A DNA stretch of 9,784 nucleotides, taken from contig DASTQL010000026.1 of assembly GCA_035761805.1 (NCBI GenBank), forward strand, positions 1 through 9,784, written 5' to 3'. The notes under the pieces are model-generated. The model ran no database searches, was not told the DNA's origin, and worked only from the letters and a program-made list of their open reading frames with translations. The stretch is from DASTQL01 sp035761805 (GTDB taxonomy: Bacteria > Actinomycetota > Actinomycetes > Jiangellales > Jiangellaceae). The position numbers and the translations under genes were made by a program. This document shows positions 1-6,154 of the stretch, piece by piece; the first letter of the stretch is position 1, and each line of letters begins with the position of its first letter.

Positions 1-3000
1 CCCGGTGCAGCCGGTCACCGTCTCACCGGCGTGGCCGTGGGTGTCGTGACCGAGCACCCAGGTCACCTCGAGCCGCGAGCAGTCGATCGGTCCGTCCTCG
101 GCGTCCGAGCCGGTCACCGTGAACGGCACCGTCTCGCCGAACGCGAAGGTCCCGCCGTTCGCCGGCACGGTCACGGTGATCTCCGGGGCCGTGTTGCCCG
201 CGGTGATGACGGTGTTGGCGACGCCGGTCATCCCGCTCGAGTCGGTCACCGTGAGCCGAGCGGTGAACTGGCCGGGTGTCGTGTAGGTGAACGAGGGGTT
301 GGGATCGATCGAGTCGACCGTGCCGTTGCCGTCGAAGTCCCACTCGTACGAGATGGAGTCACCGGGGTCGGGGTCCCTCGTCCCCTCGCTGGAGAACTGC
401 ACCGTGAGCGGCACCGGGCCACTGGTGACCGATGCCGACAGCACGGCGATCGGTGCCCGGGTCCCCTTGACGTACTCGAAGCGGTACATCCCCGCGTCCG
501 GGTTGATGTTGAAGAAGCCGTCCCCGTACGTGAGGAGGTAGAGCGTCCCGTCCGGCGCGAAGGTGATGTCCATCGGGTTGTCGCACTGGAACGGCTGTGT
601 GCTGCCGACCGCGCCGCACGGCAGGGTGTTGTTGATCTTGAAGACGTTGCCGTCCTCGTCCAGGCGGATCTCCCGGAGGAAGTCCCGGGTGAACTCGCCG
701 AAGACGAAGGCTCCGTCCCAGTACTCGGGGAACTTCGTCGGGTTGTCGTTGTCCGGGTCGAAGTCGTACGGGGCGGCCCCGTGCGGGCCCACGCCTCCCG
801 TGCCGAGCTCCGGGAAGAGCTGCGGGCAGGTCCCGGGCGGGTTCTGGGTGTAGTTGGCCGGGCAGGGGGTCCCGAGCGGGTTGTTGGGGTTGTTGTCCTG
901 GTACGAGTACCACATCTCGGACTCTGCGATCGGTGGTGTCTCCACCAACCCGGTGTTCCAGCGGGACTCGTTGTCCGGACCCTTGGCCGGGTCGTCGCAG
1001 TCGAACTGCTCCGGGTTGCCGGGGTCCAGGTTCGTGGTCGTGTTGAAGTCCCACTTGTAGTACGGCAACTCGGGCGAGTAACACACCGGCCAGCCGTAGT
1101 TCGCGGGCTCGCGGACCACCATGACCCGGCCCGTCCCGGGCGGCCCCCGGAAGACGCTCGGTGTCTGCGAGTCGGGCGAGTAGTCGGTGATGTAGGCGTT
1201 GTCCTCGGCGTCGAGGTTGATGCGGAAGGGGTTGCGCAGTCCCATCGCGTAGATCTCGGGCCTGGTGTCCTCGGTTCCTGGGGCGAACAGGTTGCCTGCT
1301 GGGACGGTGTAGGACCCGTCGTCCTGGACCGTGATCCGCAGGATCTTGCCGCGCAGGTCGTTCGTGCTGAGCGAGGACCGGCGTGCGTCCACGTGCGGCG
1401 TGTTGTAGAGGGCGCCCTGCACGGTCGTGTTGACCGTGACCGTCGCCGTGGCGGTGCTGGTCAGACCCGACGCGTCAGCAGTCATCTGCGGGACGTCGGT
1501 CTGGGAGAGGGATCCGCGGAAGTTCACCGTGCGCGTCCCTGTCCCTGTGACGGCGACGTCGTCGATGTTGGACAGCGCCTCCAGAGCCGCCTCGATCTCG
1601 GTGTTGTCCAAGGGGAAGGCGATCGGGCCCGTGGTCTGCCCGTCGAAGGTCAGGGTGAACGTGCCACCCGTCGCGTTAGCGACCGCGACCGTCTGGCTCT
1701 CGTTCGTGCGCATGTCGTTGAACGGGCCGAAGCCGCCCGAGTTCCCTCCGCCGGCAGGTGTGTCATCACCGGTGACGAGCCAGAGGTTGTTCTCGGAGTC
1801 GAAGGAGATGTCGCCGGCGACGTGGCAGCATGCGCCCCGGTTGACCTCGACCTTGAGGATCTCCTGCTCCGAGGCAAGGTCGAGGTGGGCGGGCTCGGTG
1901 CTGGTCGCGTCGACGAACTTGAAGCGGCTCAGCTGGAAGTACCCGAGCCACGGGTCCCACACCGACGGGTCGACGCCGGTGGTGGGGGCGTTGCCTGCGG
2001 GGGTCGACGGCGGGTACGGCGGGTCCATCTCCAGCGGTGCGTAGTAGAGGTAGACCCACTTGTTGGTGGCGAAATCCTTGTCGATCGCCGGCCCGTAGAG
2101 CCCGTCCTCGCTGTTGGTGTAGACGGGGATGTTGGCCAGGATCGTGGTGCTGTTGGCCACCGGGTCGTGCAGCCTCACCCCGCCGCGACGGTCGGTCTGG
2201 ACGACCCGGCCGTCGGGCAGGACGTCGAAGCCGATGGGCTCGTTGAGGTTCGGCTGCGTCGTGATCGGCGTCTGCTGGTAGTTGGCGACCACGGTTGCGC
2301 CGCAGTCCCCGTCGCCGACACCGGCAGCCCACCGGATCGCCCCACCGAGGTGGCTGCGGAACTCGGGCTCGGAGAAGGTCGCCGGCGTGTCACCGCCGGC
2401 CGTGTAGAAGGAGCGGCCGCCCTTGTAATCCTGGCACCACGTGATGGGGTGGTCGGGGCCCATGGTGCCGCCGGCGTAGGTGCTCTCGTCGACGGTGGCG
2501 AGGACGTGCTGCTGGCCACGGACGTTGGCCGCGAAGTTGTACCACTGGTCGGTGCGCTCCCAGTACTCCGGCAGGTCGGCGGAGGCGCCGTGGACTCGGT
2601 CGGCCACCTTGACCGTCGCCTCGGACACCGGCGACGCGCCGTTCGCCCGCGTCCCGATGACGTCGGTGAGGAACTGCCATTCGGGCTCCGCCTCGATGGC
2701 CGCGTGGACGCCGACGAACCCTCCGCCGTCGAAGAAGTACTGCTCGAACGCGGCCTGCTGAGCAGCGTTGAGCACGTCGCCCGTGGTGTTCAGGAAGACG
2801 ACGGCGCGGTACTGCTTGAGGTGGGACTCGGTGAACCGGCGGGAGTCGTCGGTCACCTGTACCGCGAAGCGGAGCTGCTCGCCCAGGGCGCGGATCGCGC
2901 TCACTCCGGCGCTGGTGGAGGCGTGCGTCGCGCCCGTGGCCCTGGTGAAGACGAGGACCCGGAACTGCACCCCGTCGCTCTGCTCTGGTGGGGCCGCCGT

Positions 3001-3096
3001 GCTCGTCGTGGCGGGGACCAGCGAGGCCGTGATCAGTCCGAGCACAGCACCCGCTCCGGCCAGCCAACCTGGCGTTCGCTTGATACGTTTCTGCAT
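1..3096 (-). CDS. Secreted ThuA / PQQ-dependent sugar dehydrogenase / PKD multidomain protein (C-terminus beyond window)
   Basis: The frame is open from ATG at 3096 to the window edge: 1032 codons, no stop. An AGAGGA ribosome site at 3102-3107 lies 5 nt before the ATG. Residues 1-35 look like a Sec signal peptide (KRIKR, a hydrophobic stretch, then ATTSTAA), so the protein should be exported. Residues about 45-255 are ThuA-like (FRVLVFTRATGATH; GGGFVGVHAA; the usual late YTxxGH reads YTAGGD here). Residues about 265-870 resemble a soluble PQQ glucose/sorbosone dehydrogenase propeller, with H425 in CCHVAGD and R621-N622 in GLRNPFRI matching family active-site positions. Residues 467-559 are an inserted beta-rich domain. 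Residues about 880-960 are PKD (WDFDGNGTVD from W919), then the start of an Ig-like domain. Likely role: extracellular sugar oxidation or carbohydrate binding. Substrate is unknown. The next gene upstream is a ROK protein on the same strand. Confidence 0.9.
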   Translation of the reverse strand, partial: MQKRIKRTPGWLAGAGAVLGLITASLVPATTSTAAPPEQSDGVQFRVLVFTRATGATHASTSAGVSAIRALGEQLRFAVQVTDDSRRFTESHLKQYRAVVFLNTTGDVLNAAQQAAFEQYFFDGGGFVGVHAAIEAEPEWQFLTDVIGTRANGASPVSEATVKVADRVHGASADLPEYWERTDQWYNFAANVRGQQHVLATVDESTYAGGTMGPDHPITWCQDYKGGRSFYTAGGDTPATFSEPEFRSHLGGAIRWAAGVGDGDCGATVVANYQQTPITTQPNLNEPIGFDVLPDGRVVQTDRRGGVRLHDPVANSTTILANIPVYTNSEDGLYGPAIDKDFATNKWVYLYYAPLEMDPPYPPSTPAGNAPTTGVDPSVWDPWLGYFQLSRFKFVDATSTEPAHLDLASEQEILKVEVNRGACCHVAGDISFDSENNLWLVTGDDTPAGGGNSGGFGPFNDMRTNESQTVAVANATGGTFTLTFDGQTTGPIAFPLDNTEIEAALEALSNIDDVAVTGTGTRTVNFRGSLSQTDVPQMTADASGLTSTATATVTVNTTVQGALYNTPHVDARRSSLSTNDLRGKILRITVQDDGSYTVPAGNLFAPGTEDTRPEIYAMGLRNPFRINLDAEDNAYITDYSPDSQTPSVFRGPPGTGRVMVVREPANYGWPVCYSPELPYYKWDFNTTTNLDPGNPEQFDCDDPAKGPDNESRWNTGLVETPPIAESEMWYSYQDNNPNNPLGTPCPANYTQNPPGTCPQLFPELGTGGVGPHGAAPYDFDPDNDNPTKFPEYWDGAFVFGEFTRDFLREIRLDEDGNVFKINNTLPCGAVGSTQPFQCDNPMDITFAPDGTLYLLTYGDGFFNINPDAGMYRFEYVKGTRAPIAVLSASVTSGPVPLTVQFSSEGTRDPDPGDSISYEWDFDGNGTVDSIDPNPSFTYTTPGQFTARLTVTDSSGMTGVANTVITAGNTAPEITVTVPANGGTFAFGETVPFTVTGSDAEDGPIDCSRLEVTWVLGHDTHGHAGETVTGCTG
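1420..1698 (-). other. Inserted beta-rich domain (about 93 aa) within the propeller
   Basis: This segment encodes residues 467-559 of the ThuA/PQQ protein. It begins after FNDMRTNE and ends before QGALYNTP, where family members I recall run directly from the GDDT loop into a NTNDLRGKILRI segment. It contains ATGGTFTLTFDGQTT, then IEAALEAL, then a VPQMTADASGL segment. That pattern resembles a small repeat domain I recall from phage tail and actinobacterial surface proteins. The open frame continues through it without disruption, so it is a real in-frame insertion. Its role is unknown; a surface loop module is the inference. Confidence 0.6.
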
Positions 3097-3235
3097 GGGA
3101 TTCCTCTGCGCTGGGCCGCCGGCGTCCGCCTGCGGCTCGTCGGGGGTCCTGGCTCGCTGCGGTCGCGGTCGATGAGGGTCGGTAGCGGCCGCAGCGGGCG
3201 GCCTTGCAGGTCCGTCCTGAGCCCTCCTCAGCCGA
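3097..3235. other. Gap between ROK gene and secreted-protein gene
   Basis: This 139-bp gap separates the ROK stop codon from the ThuA/PQQ start, both on the minus strand. It contains the AGAGGA ribosome site and a small GC hairpin (3187-3192 with 3198-3203, 5-nt loop). I see no convincing -35/-10 pair and no copy of the GTCAACA repeat found upstream of the ROK gene. Whether the two genes share a transcript cannot be told from sequence. Confidence 0.5.
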
Positions 3236-4279
3236 TCACCTGCCTCCCGTCCCCGGCTCGACGTCGGCGTTCCGGCCGACGGGGTCGGCCAGCGCGAGGG
3301 CCGCTGCCGCGGCGCCGAGGACGAGGTCCGTCTCGGTCAGGTGGCTCGCCTCGAGGCGGCACTGGTTCACACCGTGGTGGCGACGTGCCGACTCGTACGC
3401 GGGCAGCAGGTAGGGCAGAAACCTGCCCAGGTGCCCGCCGAGGACGACGACGTCCGGGTCCAGGACCTGGCTCAGCGTCGCCACCCCGAGTCCGAGGGCG
3501 TGGCCGGTCTCGGCCAGCGCGCGCCCGGTCCGGCCGTCGTCCAGGCGGGCCCGGCGCTCGATCTCGGCCACCTGCGCGTCGACGTCCAGGGCCGGGTCAC
3601 GCACCGGGTCGTCGGGATCGGCCGCTCGGCGGAGCAGGGCGGGAAGGCCGATCACCGTTGCCCAGCACCCCCGCCGCCCACACGAGCACTCGTGGCCCAG
3701 GGGGTCGAGCGGCAGGTGGCCCACCTGTCCGGCCAGACCCGTGGCGCCCGTGACGGGACGCCCGTGCGCGACGAGGCCGAAGTCCACGTCGTGGTCGGCC
3801 GACAGGTAGCACAGGACGCCGTCGGCCGCCGCGCCGCCCGCACCCACCTCGACCACGGCCGCCAGCAGCCCGTGGCTGGCGAGTCGGATCCTCGGCAGCG
3901 AAGCGCCCAGCCGACGCGACAGCTGGGCCGTCGCGGCGACGGGTGCGCGCCCGGCGACCGAGTCGTGGAGCAGCCCGCGGTGGGCGTCCACGAGCCCGGG
4001 GAGGACCACGGTGACCCCCGCGACCGTCGCTCCCGACTCACTCGCCTCCGCGGTGAGCCCGGTGACGGCGTCGGCGATCGTCCCCCAGACCGGCTCGAGA
4101 CCGTCCGCCCCTCCAGGGAGGTCCGCGTGGTCGTCGCGCAGGGGTCGGCCTCGACCGTCCAGCGCGGCGAGGTGGACCACGCGATGCCGTACGACCGCAC
4201 CCATGCCCCACCGCGTCGGCTCTGCAGCCGCCCGGGCAGCGCGTTCCCGTAGAGGAGGAACCGCCAGCGGAACGGGCAT
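3236..4279 (-). CDS. ROK-family protein, degenerate, without helix-turn-helix
   Basis: This encodes 347 aa. ROK proteins are sugar kinases or sugar-responsive repressors. The zinc motif is intact: GQVGH (H188) followed by CSCGRRGC (C198, C200, C205). Features of an active kinase are missing. The N-terminal DxGGT phosphate loop is not recognisable (region 24-45). The conserved Asn-Asp pair is replaced by S135-H136. The glycine-rich phosphate loop reads ADHDVDFGLV, and the usual GExGH reads GQVGH. ROK repressors normally carry about 80 extra N-terminal residues with a winged helix; here only about 23 precede the first strand, and the frame has a stop 11 codons before the promoter-proximal region. 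The ATG at 4279 has an AAGGGA site 7 nt upstream and a promoter just beyond. Likely a ligand-binding regulator or orphan sensor acting in the cytoplasm. Substrate is not inferable. Confidence 0.85.
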   Translation of the reverse strand: MPVPLAVPPLRERAARAAAEPTRWGMGAVVRHRVVHLAALDGRGRPLRDDHADLPGGADGLEPVWGTIADAVTGLTAEASESGATVAGVTVVLPGLVDAHRGLLHDSVAGRAPVAATAQLSRRLGASLPRIRLASHGLLAAVVEVGAGGAAADGVLCYLSADHDVDFGLVAHGRPVTGATGLAGQVGHLPLDPLGHECSCGRRGCWATVIGLPALLRRAADPDDPVRDPALDVDAQVAEIERRARLDDGRTGRALAETGHALGLGVATLSQVLDPDVVVLGGHLGRFLPYLLPAYESARRHHGVNQCRLEASHLTETDLVLGAAAAALALADPVGRNADVEPGTGGR

Positions 4280-4312
4280 GGACCGTTCCCTTCTCCCGAA
4301 GCGTGGTCGGAA

Positions 4313-4340
4313 AGTATGGCCTAGGTCACATCAATGTCAA
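4313..4340 (-). promoter_or_regulatory. Sigma-70-type promoter of the ROK gene
   Basis: The minus strand shows a perfect TTGACA (4340-4335), a 16-nt spacer and CATACT (4318-4313; 4 of 6 matches to TATAAT). Predicted start of transcription is near 4306, giving a 5' leader of about 27 nt that includes the AAGGGA ribosome site. A perfect -35 hexamer in such GC-rich DNA is unlikely by chance. Confidence 0.65.
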
Positions 4341-4369
4341 CAGTTGCAGGGCTGTCTTTCGATGTTGAC
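4336..4369. repeat. Inverted repeat GTCAACA / TGTTGAC over the ROK promoter
   Basis: Seven-bp perfect arms lie at 4336-4342 and 4363-4369. The left arm contains the -35 hexamer of the ROK promoter, so a protein bound here would block or modulate that promoter. A nearby imperfect dyad (ACAT-TG-ATGT, minus strand) lies in the spacer. It could be an autoregulatory operator or the site of another regulator. The divergent sigma gene lies downstream on the other strand. No binding data; inference from position only. Confidence 0.4.
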
Positions 4370-4471
4370 CTTGCAAAGAGTGGCATCCCTGTGAGTGAAG
4401 ACGTGCACCGGGTGGTTGCGTGGTTCGCATGTTGCGGGGGCGTATCCGTATCAAGCAGCAACCGTCCCTAC

Positions 4472-4511
4472 TCCTCCCGGTGGGGCCCGGAGTCGACCGG
4501 AGGACGGGCCC
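4472..4511 (+). promoter_or_regulatory. Competing hairpins in the sigma-factor 5' leader
   Basis: Two overlapping pairings can be drawn. Stem A pairs TCCTCCCGGT (4472-4481) with ACCGGAGGA (4496-4504), with one bulged C. Stem B pairs GGGCCCG (4483-4489) with CGGGCCC (4505-4511). The 5' arm of B lies in the loop of A, so they exclude each other or form a strained pseudoknot. They end 20 nt before the AGGTGGGAG ribosome site of the sigma gene. The rest of 4280-4543 is lower in GC and non-coding in appearance. I found no convincing plus-strand promoter in it. Confidence 0.35.
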
Positions 4512-4543
4512 TTGTGCGGAGATCGAAAAATAGGTGGGAGCAG

Positions 4544-5938
4544 ATGGCCTTCGAGACGGCACACTGGTGTCCGGGCCGGAGCGAGGTGGGGACCGTGGCG
4601 CGAAGGAAGTCCGGGGGCGTCGGAGGCACAGCGGTCGTGCCGGCGCAGCGGCGCCGGCGTCGGGGGGTGGCCCAGCCCGTGGCGGTCGGCCTCGCGGCGA
4701 CCGCACCGGCTTCCGTCGATGCGACTCCCGCAGCCGCCCGTCCAGTGACCGTTCTGCCCGAGCAGCCCGGTGCCGGCGCCGACGGCGTGATGCCGGCAGC
4801 GTCGCTGCTGACGGAGTCGCCCGCGTCATCGCCGGACGGGGCGTCCGGCACCACGGGCATGGACGTCATGGTGGCCCCGCCGGTCGACCCCGTGGCCGAG
4901 GCACCGGCGGACGTGGTGGCCGAGCCGCTGGCCGTCGACGAGCCCAGTCCGGGCGACCTGGCTGCCGCGGTGGCCGAGGTCGACGACGAGCCCGCCCCCA
5001 CCCTGGCCGAGGCGTGGGCAGGTGCTGACCGTACGCCCGACCTGGTGCGGCAGTACCTCCGGGAGATCGGCCGTGTCCCGCTCCTCACCGCGGCCGACGA
5101 GGTCAGCCTCGCGCGCGCCGTCGAGGCGGGGCTCTTCGCCGAGGACCGGCTGGCCAACCTGCCGGACATCGACCCCGTCCTGCGAGCCGATCTGGCCGAG
5201 ATCGTGCGGCAGGGCCACCAGGCCAAGCGCCGGCTGATCGAGGCCAACCTGCGGCTGGTGGTGTCGGTCGCCAAGCGCTATGTCGGCCGCGGGCTGCCGA
5301 TGCTCGACCTGGTGCAGGAGGGCAATGTCGGACTCATCCGTGCCGTCGAGAAGTTCGACTACACCAAGGGCTACAAGTTCTCCACGTACGCGACGTGGTG
5401 GATCCGGCAGGCGATCTCCCGGGCGCTGGCCGACCAGAGTCGCACGATCCGGATGCCGGTGCACGTCGTCGAGACCATGAACAAGGTGCTGCGCGTCCAG
5501 CGGCGCCTCGGCCAGGAGCTGGGTCGCGAGGCCACGCCCGTGGAGATCGGCGCCGAGACCGGACTCGAGCCCGCGCGGGTGGTCGACCTGCTGTCCTTCG
5601 CCCCGGAGCCGGTGAGCCTGCACACGCCGGTCGGGGAGTCCGAGGAGAACGAGCTGGGCGACCTCATCGAGGACGCGGACTCCGAGACGCCGGCCGAGTT
5701 CGTGGCGCAGTCGATGCTCAAGGACCACCTCGACGAGGTGCTGCTGTCGCTCGGTGAGCGCGAGCGCGAGGTCGTGCGGATGCGCTACGGCCTGCGCGAC
5801 GGCGAGCAGCACACCCTCGAGGAGGTCGGGCGCTACTTCGGGGTCACCAGGGAGCGGGTGCGCCAGATCGAGGCCAAGACGCTCGCCAAGCTCCGGCACG
5901 GCCGGTTCAGTGCGGCGCTGCGCGACTACCTGGTCTGA
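4544..5938 (+). CDS. RNA polymerase sigma factor, sigma-70 family (group 1/2)
   Basis: This encodes 464 aa from ATG 4544, which follows AGGTGGGAG by 3 nt. GTG at 4595, with AGGTGG 5 nt upstream, is an alternative start (447 aa). The factor directs RNA polymerase to -10/-35 promoters. Residues 1-165 are an Ala/Pro/acidic, low-complexity extension. Region 1.2 starts near 166 (DLVRQYLREIGRVPLL). Region 2 spans about 230-306 (RRLIEANLRLVVSVAKRY, DLVQEGNVGLIRAVEKFDY, STYATWWIRQAI). Region 3 is about 306-385. Region 4 is about 393-455 (LGEREREVVRMRYGL; VTRERVRQIEAKTLAKLRHG), ending in the classic LRDYLV. The region 2.4/3.0 sequence TIRMPVHVVE and SLHTPVGE-GDLIED favour a primary or near-primary (HrdB/SigB-like) factor over an ECF factor. 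Whether it is the housekeeping factor cannot be decided here. It is divergent from the ROK gene. Confidence 0.93.
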   Translation: MAFETAHWCPGRSEVGTVARRKSGGVGGTAVVPAQRRRRRGVAQPVAVGLAATAPASVDATPAAARPVTVLPEQPGAGADGVMPAASLLTESPASSPDGASGTTGMDVMVAPPVDPVAEAPADVVAEPLAVDEPSPGDLAAAVAEVDDEPAPTLAEAWAGADRTPDLVRQYLREIGRVPLLTAADEVSLARAVEAGLFAEDRLANLPDIDPVLRADLAEIVRQGHQAKRRLIEANLRLVVSVAKRYVGRGLPMLDLVQEGNVGLIRAVEKFDYTKGYKFSTYATWWIRQAISRALADQSRTIRMPVHVVETMNKVLRVQRRLGQELGREATPVEIGAETGLEPARVVDLLSFAPEPVSLHTPVGESEENELGDLIEDADSETPAEFVAQSMLKDHLDEVLLSLGEREREVVRMRYGLRDGEQHTLEEVGRYFGVTRERVRQIEAKTLAKLRHGRFSAALRDYLV

Positions 5939-5944
5939 CGCCGA

Positions 5945-5960
5945 GGCCCGGCGGCGGGCC
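5945..5960 (+). terminator. GC hairpin just after the sigma gene
   Basis: GGCCCG (5945-5950) pairs with CGGGCC (5955-5960) around a 4-nt loop, beginning 6 nt after the sigma stop codon. There is no T tract, as is common for actinobacterial terminators. The stem is short, so the assignment is tentative. Confidence 0.3.
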
Positions 5961-5971
5961 CGGGCACGGCT

Positions 5972-6027
5972 CGTGATCACCGTGTGCGCTTGATCGCGCT
6001 TCGCGGGACCTCGTCGACACGGTGATC
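5972..6027 (+). repeat. 53-bp inverted-repeat element, copy 1
   Basis: The left end CGTGATCACCGTGTGC (5972-5987) is identical in all three copies. Arms GATCACCGTGT (5975-5985) and ACACGGTGATC (6017-6027) are a perfect 11-bp inverted repeat separated by 31 nt, 53 bp in total. The centre shares CGGGA at the same offset with the other copies and carries an extra GATC. It lies in the gap after the sigma gene. Confidence 0.85.
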
Positions 6028-6044
6028 TCGCCGGCGCCGGCGGT

Positions 6045-6100
6045 CGTGATCACCGTGTGCCCCACGGCGCGGGGCGCGGGATGCGACCGACACGGTGATC
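6045..6100 (+). repeat. 53-bp inverted-repeat element, copy 2
   Basis: It has the same 16-mer left end (6045-6060) and the same arms, GATCACCGTGT (6048-6058) and ACACGGTGATC (6090-6100), again 31 nt apart, in the same orientation as copy 1 and 73 bp downstream of it. The 20-nt gap between copies contains a GCCGGCGCCGGC palindrome. The central sequence differs from copy 1 apart from GC at the left edge and CGGGA. Confidence 0.85.
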
Positions 6101-6142
6101 TTGTGGCACGACCAACGGGGCGCCGCCGGCCCGACGCCTGCC

Positions 6143-6148
6143 TACGCT
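6143..6148 (+). promoter_or_regulatory. -10 box TACGCT for a leaderless start
   Basis: CCTACGCT precedes GTG 6155; TACGCT fits the actinobacterial TANNNT -10 pattern and ends 6 nt before the start codon, so transcription would begin at or next to the first codon. There is no Shine-Dalgarno sequence at a useful distance and no clear -35. The same CCTACGCT precedes the gene at 7791. Confidence 0.5.
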
Positions 6149-6154
6149 GAGCGG

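Noticed and set aside
171..181. CACGGTGATCT, similar to the element's right arm
   Set aside because: It lies within the ThuA/PQQ coding sequence (Ile-Thr-Val-Thr codons) and has no paired left arm.
3651..3664. GATCACCGTTGCC, similar to the 53-bp element's left end
   Set aside because: It is within ROK coding sequence, differs at the tenth base and has no partner arm 53 bp away.
31..3753. Very long open frame on the plus strand (about 1240 codons)
   Set aside because: It is antisense to the ThuA/PQQ gene and part of the ROK gene. Its translation is Arg/Val-rich with no recognisable domain, while the minus strand encodes clear conserved motifs.
4334..4543. N-terminal extension of the sigma factor to ATG 4334
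   Set aside because: It would begin inside the ROK promoter/inverted repeat with no ribosome site, and the segment lacks coding-like third-position GC.
4826..5980. 384-codon minus-strand open frame
   Set aside because: It is antisense to the sigma factor; its His/Leu/Arg-rich translation is typical of a shadow frame.
5972..6100. Possible CRISPR array
   Set aside because: Only two adjacent copies with internal inverted arms and a 20-nt gap; no third spacer unit and no cas genes.
6095..6154. Start of the fusion protein at GTG 6095
   Set aside because: This GTG is within the right arm of repeat copy 2, with no ribosome site; GTG 6155 sits next to a -10 box and just before the conserved strand.
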